Positions 1 through 6,747 of a DNA stretch of 11,789 bases are shown here, one piece after another. The DNA comes from CAZPEV01 sp964585635. GTDB taxonomy: Bacteria > Zixibacteria > MSB-5A5 > GN15 > JAAZOE01. Where the stretch lies: positions 1 to 11,789 of the forward strand of contig CAZPEV010000104.1 in NCBI GenBank assembly GCA_964585635.1, written 5' to 3'. A program made the position numbers and the translations under genes. Positions within the stretch are counted from its first letter, which is position 1; every line of letters starts with the position of its first letter. The notes under the pieces were generated by a model. That model did not search any database. It was not told the origin of the DNA and saw only the letters and a program-made list of their open reading frames with translations.

Positions 1-110
1 CAGAATTGTCTGCAGAGATTATATGTGTGGCTGACGGTAGCTCATCATAAGACTATACTACCCCCAGAGGAAAAAGTTTACAACTAAATTTTCGATAACG
101 CCCCATATGA
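1..110. other. Non-coding left edge, downstream of rpoN
   Basis: These 110 bases follow the rpoN stop codon and hold no convincing gene. In many Gram-negative bacteria a ribosome hibernation factor gene (hpf/raiA) follows rpoN on the same strand, and such a gene could begin left of the window; this is inference. No U-tract hairpin terminator is seen after rpoN, so transcription may continue leftward. The stretch is AT-richer than the coding DNA beside it, as expected for a promoter-bearing spacer. Confidence 0.5.
55..83 (-). promoter_or_regulatory. Possible leftward sigma-70 promoter after rpoN
   Basis: Read on the minus strand, TTGTAA (83-78) and TAGTAT (60-55) are separated by 17 bases, the ideal sigma-70 spacing. 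Each hexamer matches consensus only in part. It would drive whatever lies left of the window. Such a match can arise by chance in AT-rich DNA, so confidence is low. Confidence 0.3.
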
Positions 111-1526
111 TCAGGCCGACCGGCGTCGGAACCGGGCCGGTTGGATCCTCAGTTCTTCCCGGTACTTGGTGACCGTCCGCCGGGCCAGCTTAATCCCTTC
201 ATCCTGAAGCATTTGATAGATTTCCTGGTCCGACAGCGGCTTTTCCGGGTTTTCCGCCTTTATGATCTCCTCGATCCGCGTCTTTACGTGCCGCTTGGAC
301 ATTTCCCCGCCGTCGCTACGGGAGATACCGGTGTTAAAAAAGTACTTTATCTCCAACACCCCATGCGGCGTCTGTACATATTTGCCGTTGGATACCCTGG
401 AGATGGTGGCCACGTTCATGTTCACCGCCTGCGCGATGTCCTCCATTATCAGCGGCCTCAGGAATTCCGCCCCCTTCTCGAAAAACTCCCGCTGTTTGTC
501 GACGATCGCCTCCATGACCCGAATCATGGTGTTGCGCCGCTGATTTATGGCGTTGATAAGCCAGCGGGCCTGCTCCAGCTTCTGGCTGATATATTTCTTG
601 GTGTCAACCGAAGAGGTGTTTCCCCGCTTGACCAGGGATCGATAGGAGGGATTGACCCGCAGGTGCGGCAGGCTGCGATCATTGTGGAAAACGACGAAAT
701 CATCACCGACTCGATCGACGATCAAGTCCGGAATGATGGCCGCCGCGCCGCTCTCGAAACGGCCATGGGCAGGGGTCGGCGACAAGCTCTTGATCACGTC
801 CATCGCCGCCTGCACCTTCTCCAACTGCACCCCCATCGCCTTGGCGATCTGCATGATCGTCTTCTTCTCCAGATCATACAGGTGATCCTCGACGATGCGG
901 TAGGCCAGCGAATTGGTCAATCCGCGGTCCCGCAGTTGGATAAGGAGTGATTCCCGAAGGTTCCGGGCGCCGACGCCGGAGGGGTCGAACTTCTTGATCA
1001 GCTCAAGAATTTCCTCGATTTTTTCCACCGGGATGTCCAACTCCTTGGCCATTTCGGCGGCGGAAACCACCAGATACCCGGAGCTGTCGATATTTCCCAG
1101 GATATACTCCCCGATCTGATGTTCCTCTTCCGACAAACGAAGGAATGAAAGCTGTTCGTGCAGATGGTCGTAGAGCGTCTTCTCGGTGGAGACAACTGAG
1201 AGAAAAGAATCTTCGCGGACTTCCTTTACCTCCCGGATGCGGTAACCGTAATCATCATCATTGCTGAAATAATCCTCCCAGTCGACTTTGCCCAGTGGGG
1301 GCTCGACCGGGTCGGTTTCCTGACCATCGGCGGCGACGTCGAATTCCGGCTCCTGCTCGCGCTGATCGACCTCTATTTCCTCCACATCCTCCAATAAGGG
1401 ATTGATGGCCAATTCATGGCGCAACGTCTGCTCCAATTTCAGCAGCGGCATCTGGAGCATCTTCAGCGATTGAATCAGTTGCGGCGCGAGTGTCTGCTTA
1501 AGCTTTAGCTGTAGTCCCAGTTTCAT
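111..1526 (-). CDS. rpoN: RNA polymerase sigma-54 factor
   Basis: RpoN directs RNA polymerase to -24/-12 promoters, where transcription needs an AAA+ enhancer-binding activator. The 471 residues are the usual length and show the whole layout. A Gln/Leu-rich region I (about 1-47, ending INPLLE) is the activator-contact region. An acidic linker follows (about 48-80). The core-binding domain spans roughly 105-300. A helix-turn-helix region contains EDIAQAVNMNVATISRV (362-378). The RpoN box ARRTVTKYRE at 448-457 reads the -24 element and differs from the canonical ARRTVAKYRE by one residue. The start MKLGLQLKLKQ is typical of the family, although no strong Shine-Dalgarno precedes it. It lies 119 bases downstream of lptB on the same strand, a widespread arrangement. 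No enhancer-binding protein or convincing sigma-54 promoter was found in the window, so its regulon cannot be judged here. Confidence 0.97.
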   Translation of the reverse strand: MKLGLQLKLKQTLAPQLIQSLKMLQMPLLKLEQTLRHELAINPLLEDVEEIEVDQREQEPEFDVAADGQETDPVEPPLGKVDWEDYFSNDDDYGYRIREVKEVREDSFLSVVSTEKTLYDHLHEQLSFLRLSEEEHQIGEYILGNIDSSGYLVVSAAEMAKELDIPVEKIEEILELIKKFDPSGVGARNLRESLLIQLRDRGLTNSLAYRIVEDHLYDLEKKTIMQIAKAMGVQLEKVQAAMDVIKSLSPTPAHGRFESGAAAIIPDLIVDRVGDDFVVFHNDRSLPHLRVNPSYRSLVKRGNTSSVDTKKYISQKLEQARWLINAINQRRNTMIRVMEAIVDKQREFFEKGAEFLRPLIMEDIAQAVNMNVATISRVSNGKYVQTPHGVLEIKYFFNTGISRSDGGEMSKRHVKTRIEEIIKAENPEKPLSDQEIYQMLQDEGIKLARRTVTKYREELRIQPARFRRRSA

Positions 1527-1580
1527 GATTTAACCCATTGTCAACTAAGAGGTTGTCATCGTTGATGCATCCTTCCATAT

Positions 1581-1586
1581 ATTATA
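1581..1586 (-). promoter_or_regulatory. Possible -10 element for rpoN
   Basis: The minus strand carries a perfect TATAAT about 55 bases upstream of the rpoN start, inside the 119-base lptB-rpoN gap. The sequence about 17 bases upstream (CATCTT) is a poor -35. That CATCTT forms the left arm of an inverted repeat, CATCTT-6 nt-AAGATG, so a repressor or activator site or a small hairpin is possible. rpoN may therefore have its own promoter in addition to read-through from lptB. Confidence 0.35.
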
Positions 1587-1645
1587 TCGACCATCTTCTC
1601 CCAAAGATGATCCGAAGTGCAAATTCTCTACAGGGGAATCATTAT

Positions 1646-2371
1646 CTAATTCAGCCGGAATTTCTCCCCCAGATAGATTTTGCGGGCTTCGGCGTCGGAT
1701 ACCAGATATTCCGACGTTCCCGAAGTCAGGATTTTTCCTTCACACATGATATATGCCCTGGTGCAGATCGAAAGCGTCTCGCGCACGTTGTGGTCGGTGA
1801 TGAGAATCCCCAGCCCTTTGTCAATCAACCGGCCGATGATTCTTTGAATATCCTCGACGGCGATCGGGTCGATTCCGGCAAATGGCTCATCCAGAAGCAT
1901 ATATTCCGGTTCCGAGGCCAGCGCCCGCGTAATCTCCAGCCGCCGACGCTCCCCTCCAGACAACGTGTACGCTTTCGATTTGCGCAGATGGGTCATGTCC
2001 AACTCATTCAACAGGCTTTCCAACCGGGTAGTCACCTGGTCCCGCCTAAGACCCTGTAACTCTAATACTGCCTTTATGTTATCGGCCACAGAGAGCTTTC
2101 GAAAAACGGAGCTTTCCTGAGACAGATAGCCGATTCCCCTGCGAGCCCGAAGGTACATAGGCAACGCCGTCAACGCCTCATCTCCCAGGTAGACCTCACC
2201 CGATTGCGGCTTGATAAATCCCATGATCATGTAAAAAGTCGTCGTCTTGCCAGCGCCATTTGGCCCCAGAAGACCGACCACTTCCCCCGGTTTGACGTCG
2301 ATCGAAACCCCGCTGACGACCTCTCTGCGGCTATAGACCTTAACCAGATTTTCCGCTCTGAGCACGGCCAT
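1646..2371 (-). CDS. lptB: LPS export ABC transporter ATP-binding protein LptB
   Basis: LptB is the cytoplasmic ATPase of the LptB2FGC complex, which drives lipopolysaccharide from the inner membrane across the Lpt bridge to the outer membrane. From the chosen ATG the protein has 241 residues, the usual size. Visible ATPase motifs are Walker A GPNGAGKT (36-43), the Q-loop Gln85, the ABC signature LSGGE (137-141), Walker B YMLLDEP (157-163) and the switch His194 in ITDHN. LptB-typical strings include GLLGPNGAGKTTTFYM, RRGIGYLSQE, SGGERRR and LITDHNVRETL. A GTG three bases upstream (2374) is an alternative start, but MAVLRAENLVKVY aligns with LptB N-termini such as MATLTAKNL. rpoN lies downstream. 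lptA and lptC do not lie upstream, where many Gram-negatives have them; a divergent TPR gene is there instead. Only a weak GAG precedes the start, and the best promoter abuts it. Confidence 0.96.
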   Translation of the reverse strand: MAVLRAENLVKVYSRREVVSGVSIDVKPGEVVGLLGPNGAGKTTTFYMIMGFIKPQSGEVYLGDEALTALPMYLRARRGIGYLSQESSVFRKLSVADNIKAVLELQGLRRDQVTTRLESLLNELDMTHLRKSKAYTLSGGERRRLEITRALASEPEYMLLDEPFAGIDPIAVEDIQRIIGRLIDKGLGILITDHNVRETLSICTRAYIMCEGKILTSGTSEYLVSDAEARKIYLGEKFRLN

Positions 2372-2378
2372 CACTCAA

Positions 2379-2406
2379 AATATACCATCTTTTCCGCCGT
2401 ATACAA
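2379..2406 (-). promoter_or_regulatory. Putative sigma-70 promoter of lptB
   Basis: On the minus strand TTGTAT (2406-2401) and TATATT (2384-2379) are 16 bases apart. Transcription would begin about six or seven bases past the -10, around 2373-2372. That falls on the GTG (2374-2372) or just before the ATG (2371-2369), so the message would be leaderless or nearly so. A more distant promoter remains possible but none stands out. Confidence 0.5.
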
Positions 2407-2432
2407 CATAAAATTTCCGTTGCGCATATTGT

Positions 2433-2460
2433 TTGCTTCCGGACGAAAATCGATTAATAT
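2433..2460 (+). promoter_or_regulatory. Putative sigma-70 promoter of the TPR gene
   Basis: TTGCTT (2433-2438) and TAATAT (2455-2460) are separated by 16 bases. They lie about 70 bases upstream of the TPR gene start and diverge from the lptB promoter. The -35 elements of the two promoters are only about 27 bases apart, so one bound regulator could affect both. Confidence 0.5.
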
Positions 2461-2531
2461 TGGGCCTCGTGGCGGCAGTTTGGTGTAAGATGGATGTACA
2501 TTTCGACGGATCGTCTTAGGTGGAGAATGGT

Positions 2532-4694
2532 ATGAAGAGACTGTTAATCGCGTTTGTTTTTCTCTGTGCCGCAACCGGTGTCGCCGTCGGCCAGCCGCTT
2601 GTGGAGAAGCTTCAGCAGGCTCGCTATTGTCTCGATCAGGGTAAATTGACCGAGGCCCGCCAATTGCTCGGCGCGATCGGCGGTCAGGACAGCCTCAGTA
2701 CGATTGCCCTGTATGGCCGGGCCATGATCGACGAATACTATGGCTATCAATGGGAAGCGCTGATTGCCTATCTCTCGCTGGCGCCCAAGGAGGGTGGCTT
2801 CCTGCCGGCCATCGATGCCTTTACGCGGTTGGCGATCGATCTTGACTATCTTCCCAACGCGCGCAAGATGGCCGCCATTTATATCACCAGGGAACCGAGC
2901 AATGCCAAGCCATACCTGGCGATGGCGAAGATCAGCATGCTGGAGCATGCTTTCGACAGCGCCCGGACCTATATTGCCGAGGCGGCCAAAAGAATGGCCG
3001 ACAATCGTGAGATCGAGTTGTGGCTGGCGGAAATCGAGGCCCGGTCTGGGGCGGTCGATTCCGCCCTGGGGCTGTTGTCGCGGGTGAAACCGGAATCCGC
3101 CCGCCATTTCCAGCATCGGGCCGAGATTTATCACTATTTGAATATGGTCGATTCGTCGACGGCCAGCCTCCAAAAAGCCATCGACCGGGACAAGACGAAC
3201 ATTACCCTGAAACTGCAACTGGGATGGTACCTCTTCGATGCCAGGCGTCTGAAAGAGGCCGAGAGTCTGGTTCACCAGGTGACGTCCCAGGCCGAGAAAT
3301 GCGGGGATGCGTTTATACTGGGAGCTTATGTAGAGCAGGTGTTGGGACGATCGATCGACGCCGAATTGTCATTCTACGAATTCCTGGCGCTCAATCTGAA
3401 TTCGCCCCTTTCCCTGGACCGCCACGCTGATTATCTGACCGCTTTTCACGACGACAAAACGGCCGTGGTCGATTATCAATCGGCCTACATCATGGCCAAC
3501 AATAAAGGGTATCCCGACGACTATCTGCGGCGTCTTTATCTCAAGATGATGTACAGCCTATTGGCGAATCGGGATATACAAGGCGCGATGGATTATCTCG
3601 ACGACGGGAAATTATTGCTGGCTGGTCTGCCGGAGGCGAATTTCCTTAAAGCCGATCTTATGCGTCGCTTTCCCGAGGCCGCCGATTCGGCCAAGCTGCT
3701 TATCGATGACAGCCTTTCGTTTTATGGTGCCGACCGGCATTGGCTGGAGTTGGCGGCGACTTACTATTCCCGTGGCCGGCAGGTGGATCGGGCCATCGGC
3801 ATCTATCGGAAGCTGATTGATCTCCCCTACCCCGAGCAGGATTATTATTCGGGATTGCTGGCGCTGTATGCCAAGACCAAGAATACCCTGGCCGCCGATA
3901 GCCTGGCGGCTTCGCTGCCGTTCCGGTTCCGACAAAACCGGAAGATTCTGGAGGGCTTCTACGACCTCTATAATGCCGCCGGGCAAAAGGCTCAGGCGAC
4001 GGCCTACGCCGAAACCCTGTGCCGCCTGGCGCCGAGCTACTTGCCGTATGCGACATCTCTGGCCCAGCAGTATGCGGAACAAAGCCGGGCCGACGCCGCC
4101 TGTGACCTCTTGACCCGGTACGCGCGGAAATATCCCGATGATCCCCAAGCCCAATATCAATTGGCCGAGATGGAATACCGTGTGGGCAAGACGGATTCGA
4201 TTCTCTTCCGCCTTGATCGGGCGGCCGCCCTCGATACCGCCTACGGTGCGGCGTATGAATTCAAGGGAATCTATTTCCGCGACAAAGGGAATATCGACTC
4301 GGCAATGGCCAATTTCCGCCGGGCGGTGCGGCTTAACTGGCCGTCGCCGTATTCCTACTACTACCTGGGTGAGTATCTGCTCCAGAAGGGTGACAGTCTG
4401 GACCGGGCCGCGGGACTGGGCCTGGCGGCCATCCGGTACTTGGGCGTCGACCGCCGCGGGTACCATCTTCTGGGACGGGTCTACCTGACCCAGAAGAAGT
4501 ACAAGCTGGCCGAGAGTCAATTCCTGGCGGCGTTGAAAATAAACGCTGAAGATGCTGAAATGCATTTTCTACTGGGGAAGACGCTTCTCGAAATGGGCAG
4601 TGTCGATCAGGCCCGGGAGCATCTGAACGACGCCCTCAAGTACAATCTGGCCTCGCCGGAACGGGAAGAGGCGGAAAAATTGCTCCAAGAATAG
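2532..4694 (+). CDS. Exported tetratricopeptide-repeat protein
   Basis: This is a 720-residue protein with an N-terminal signal sequence (MKRLLIAFVFLCAATGVAVG, likely cleaved before or after Gln21) and an almost wholly helical repeat body, so it probably acts in the periplasm. No lipobox cysteine is present. TPR units are clearest at the C-terminus: about 569-602 (YEFKGIYFRDKGNIDSAMANFRRAVRLN), 603-640, 641-673 (YHLLGRVYLTQKKYKLAESQFLAALKIN) and 674-707 (MHFLLGKTLLEMGSVDQAREHLNDAL). More divergent units fill the rest. TPRs are protein-interaction scaffolds; no catalytic motif is seen and the partner is unknown. The ATG at 2532 is chosen because GGTGGAG (2519-2525) sits six bases before it and the signal peptide begins there; a GTG at 2520 overlaps that ribosome site. 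It diverges from lptB, so a role in envelope assembly is conceivable but is only inference from position. Confidence 0.88.
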   Translation: MKRLLIAFVFLCAATGVAVGQPLVEKLQQARYCLDQGKLTEARQLLGAIGGQDSLSTIALYGRAMIDEYYGYQWEALIAYLSLAPKEGGFLPAIDAFTRLAIDLDYLPNARKMAAIYITREPSNAKPYLAMAKISMLEHAFDSARTYIAEAAKRMADNREIELWLAEIEARSGAVDSALGLLSRVKPESARHFQHRAEIYHYLNMVDSSTASLQKAIDRDKTNITLKLQLGWYLFDARRLKEAESLVHQVTSQAEKCGDAFILGAYVEQVLGRSIDAELSFYEFLALNLNSPLSLDRHADYLTAFHDDKTAVVDYQSAYIMANNKGYPDDYLRRLYLKMMYSLLANRDIQGAMDYLDDGKLLLAGLPEANFLKADLMRRFPEAADSAKLLIDDSLSFYGADRHWLELAATYYSRGRQVDRAIGIYRKLIDLPYPEQDYYSGLLALYAKTKNTLAADSLAASLPFRFRQNRKILEGFYDLYNAAGQKAQATAYAETLCRLAPSYLPYATSLAQQYAEQSRADAACDLLTRYARKYPDDPQAQYQLAEMEYRVGKTDSILFRLDRAAALDTAYGAAYEFKGIYFRDKGNIDSAMANFRRAVRLNWPSPYSYYYLGEYLLQKGDSLDRAAGLGLAAIRYLGVDRRGYHLLGRVYLTQKKYKLAESQFLAALKINAEDAEMHFLLGKTLLEMGSVDQAREHLNDALKYNLASPEREEAEKLLQE

Positions 4695-4714
4695 CCTGTT
4701 GCCGATACGATTTC

Positions 4715-4739
4715 AAAGGGCCGGCCCAGCCGGCCTTTT
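4715..4739 (+). terminator. Rho-independent terminator after the TPR gene
   Basis: A perfect seven-base-pair stem, GGCCGGC (4719-4725) and GCCGGCC (4729-4735), closes a CCA loop and is followed by TTTT (4736-4739). An AAAG upstream extends pairing into the T run. It begins about 20 bases past the TPR stop and lies between convergent genes. On the minus strand the stem is followed by only TTT, so it may act weakly for tsaD as well. Confidence 0.85.
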
Positions 4740-4773
4740 CATTGGGGACAGGTGGGGATGAAGATCAGCGCGG

Positions 4774-5775
4774 CTATCCGAGCTTCTGATATGGTATGGC
4801 GTTGACGGTGAACGGGGACTGCTCTCCGCGCGCCAGATGATAATATCCCGCCGCGGCAATCATGGCGGCGTTGTCGGTGCACAGGTCCGGCGACGGGACA
4901 ACCAGTTGCGCTCCCATGCGGCGGCAGGCCTCATCGAGCTTGAATCTGAGGCGCGAATTGGCCGCAACCCCGCCGGAAAGCGCCAGTATCTTCTTGCCTG
5001 TCGTCTCCAGCGCCCGCAGCGATTTATCGCACAGCATATCGACCGCGGCCTCTTGAAACGAGGCGGCGATGTCGGCCAAGTGAACCGCCAGCTCTTCAGC
5101 CCCGTATCCTTTCAGGTGCAATCCGACCGCCGTCTTCAACCCCGAGTACGAGAAAACCAGGCGCTGTGGATCGGGGATGGCGCGCGGAAAGCGGACGTAC
5201 GACGGATTACCGCGCTGCGCCAGACGGTCGACGGCCGCCCCGCCGGGGTAACCAAGGCCGAGCAGCTTGGCAACCTTGTCGAAAGCCTCGCCGGCGGCAT
5301 CATCGACCGTCCTGCCTAAAACGCGATAGTTGCCAAAGCCATTGACGTCGATCAACATGGTATGCCCGCCGGAGACGAGCAGCGTCACGAAACTCTCTCC
5401 CAGATTCGGATGAGCCAGCAGGTTGGCGGCGATATGCCCCTCAAGATGGTTGACGGCATAAAATGGTTTGTCGCTGCCGTAGGCCAGCGATTTGGCGAAA
5501 GACAGCCCGACCAGGAGGGCGCCGACCAGGCCAGGCCCGAAAGTCGCCGCGAAACCGTCGATGCCATCCAGCGTGAGGCCCGCCGCCGCCAGCGCTTCAT
5601 TCAATATCGGAATGATCCGGCGAATATGTTCCCGGCTGGCCAATTCCGGCACCACCCCGCCGAATCGATGGTGGATCGACTGCGAATGAATGATATTTGA
5701 CAGCACCGTTCGGCCGTCGGCCACCACCGCCGCCGAGGTTTCGTCACAGGATGTCTCCAATCCCAGGACGATCAT
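4774..5775 (-). CDS. tsaD: tRNA N6-threonylcarbamoyladenosine transferase TsaD
   Basis: TsaD (Kae1/YgjD/Gcp family) transfers the threonylcarbamoyl group to A37 of tRNAs decoding ANN codons, forming t6A in the cytoplasm with TsaB and TsaE. At 333 residues it is full length. Family motifs are GLETSCDETSAAVV at the N-terminus, GGVVPELASREH (39-50), the metal-binding NHLEGH with His110 and His114, VSGGHT (134-139), GEAFDKVAKLLGLGYPGG (162-179), SGGVAANSRLR (267-277) and the third metal ligand Asp301 in DNA. Its ATG overlaps the stop codon of the ybbR-like gene by four bases (ATGA), which points to translational coupling and co-transcription. tsaB, tsaC and tsaE are not in the window. Confidence 0.97.
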   Translation of the reverse strand: MIVLGLETSCDETSAAVVADGRTVLSNIIHSQSIHHRFGGVVPELASREHIRRIIPILNEALAAAGLTLDGIDGFAATFGPGLVGALLVGLSFAKSLAYGSDKPFYAVNHLEGHIAANLLAHPNLGESFVTLLVSGGHTMLIDVNGFGNYRVLGRTVDDAAGEAFDKVAKLLGLGYPGGAAVDRLAQRGNPSYVRFPRAIPDPQRLVFSYSGLKTAVGLHLKGYGAEELAVHLADIAASFQEAAVDMLCDKSLRALETTGKKILALSGGVAANSRLRFKLDEACRRMGAQLVVPSPDLCTDNAAMIAAAGYYHLARGEQSPFTVNAIPYQKLG

Positions 5776-6698
5776 TGATTGACCAGAATACGGACAGAGT
5801 CGGGCCTAACGCGGGAGATAAGGCGTGAGGAGGGGCAGGAAACATCGACCTTGCGGGAGGCCGCCGTGGCCGCCCCATTATTTCTGGCTTGGGCCAGGAG
5901 GGACGGGCTAGACCGTGTGTCTATCATCCGCTGCGGCCCGCGCACCTCAACGGTGACGCGATCGGATATGGCGGTGATGCTCCGGTCCTGTGGATCTGCT
6001 TCCAGCGCCACGGGAACATTGTGACATGGTTTTGACGTCAGGCGCTCCGGCGTCAGCGTCACCGTTACCGAATCATTCTCCAGCCTGACCGCCCGGCCGG
6101 CCGGCGGGATCAGCTTAAGCTTGAGCCGGACCGTATCGGCGCCGAAATTGATCGTCCGGCTCTCGGTGTAAATGGAATCAATCGCCTCGATCAACGCCGA
6201 CGGGCCGATGACCCTGGTTCGACTGGGAACGAGACGCGGCGGGGCGGGCAGCGTCGACGAACCCGCCGCTGAACGCACGACGAGACGGGAGGCGATCGGC
6301 TTGGCCAGCGTGTCAATCCGATCAAGCTGAATCGATATCGGCCCCGCCCCCGGCAGCTCTATCAGGGTGACCCTTTCGGATCTCAGCAGTGAGACGGTTT
6401 CCAGATTCAACTCCAGCGTGTTGACCCCCCGCCGCATCCGGGTGGCTTTGATCCGCAGGCCGGCTTCCTTCCAATCGCTGCGCAGGAGCTTCCGTCCCTC
6501 GGCCATCACTTTCACCGCCAGCGACCTCGGAACCCCGGTAACCGGGGTCAGCCCCGGCGGGCAGTCAACCTCGGTCACCGGCAAGGTCAGGTCGGCTTCA
6601 TACTGCTTCTTGCTGACCACGTTAAACCAGAGCAGAATCGCCAGAAGCAGGGCGATCACCTTCGTCAGGATGTTGGTTATTGTGCCAGGCATTGCCAT
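5772..6698 (-). CDS. YbbR/CdaR-like membrane-anchored protein
   Basis: The 308-residue product has one N-terminal membrane segment (about residues 10-28, NILTKVIALLLAILLWFNVV) and then an extracytoplasmic beta-rich part. This matches the YbbR family, where a KxxALLLAxLLWxxV anchor precedes repeated YbbR domains. Repeats can be traced at about 35-115, 120-205 and 215-305. The second carries the typical sequence VPSRTRVIGPSALIEAIDSIYT, and the third has a similar VTVEVRGPQRMID. In Firmicutes the homologue CdaR regulates the c-di-AMP synthase CdaA and is encoded beside it; here no cdaA or glmM is adjacent. It lies 49 bases after the beta-propeller gene and overlaps tsaD by four bases. ATG at 6692 is an alternative start; neither has a strong ribosome site. 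The family call is fairly sure; the function in this organism is unknown. Confidence 0.85.
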   Translation of the reverse strand: MAMPGTITNILTKVIALLLAILLWFNVVSKKQYEADLTLPVTEVDCPPGLTPVTGVPRSLAVKVMAEGRKLLRSDWKEAGLRIKATRMRRGVNTLELNLETVSLLRSERVTLIELPGAGPISIQLDRIDTLAKPIASRLVVRSAAGSSTLPAPPRLVPSRTRVIGPSALIEAIDSIYTESRTINFGADTVRLKLKLIPPAGRAVRLENDSVTVTLTPERLTSKPCHNVPVALEADPQDRSITAISDRVTVEVRGPQRMIDTRSSPSLLAQARNNGAATAASRKVDVSCPSSRLISRVRPDSVRILVNQ

Positions 6699-6747
6699 TG
6701 AATAATCAATTTCTCATCAGGCCGTTTCCCCGCCGGTGCCGAACGGC

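Noticed and set aside
141..950. Long plus-strand reading frame of 269 residues opposite rpoN
   Set aside because: It lies wholly antisense to the well-supported rpoN, and its product is His/Arg/Leu-rich with no domain, as expected of a shadow frame in GC-rich DNA.
2461..2500. Sigma-54 (-24/-12) promoter near the TPR gene, looked for because rpoN is next door
   Set aside because: GG-N10-GC spacing with TGGCAC/TTGC-like boxes could not be matched here or in the other spacers checked.
3612..4565. Minus-strand frame of 317 residues inside the TPR gene
   Set aside because: The plus-strand TPR protein explains this DNA with a signal peptide, ribosome site, clear repeats and a terminator; the antisense frame has none of these.
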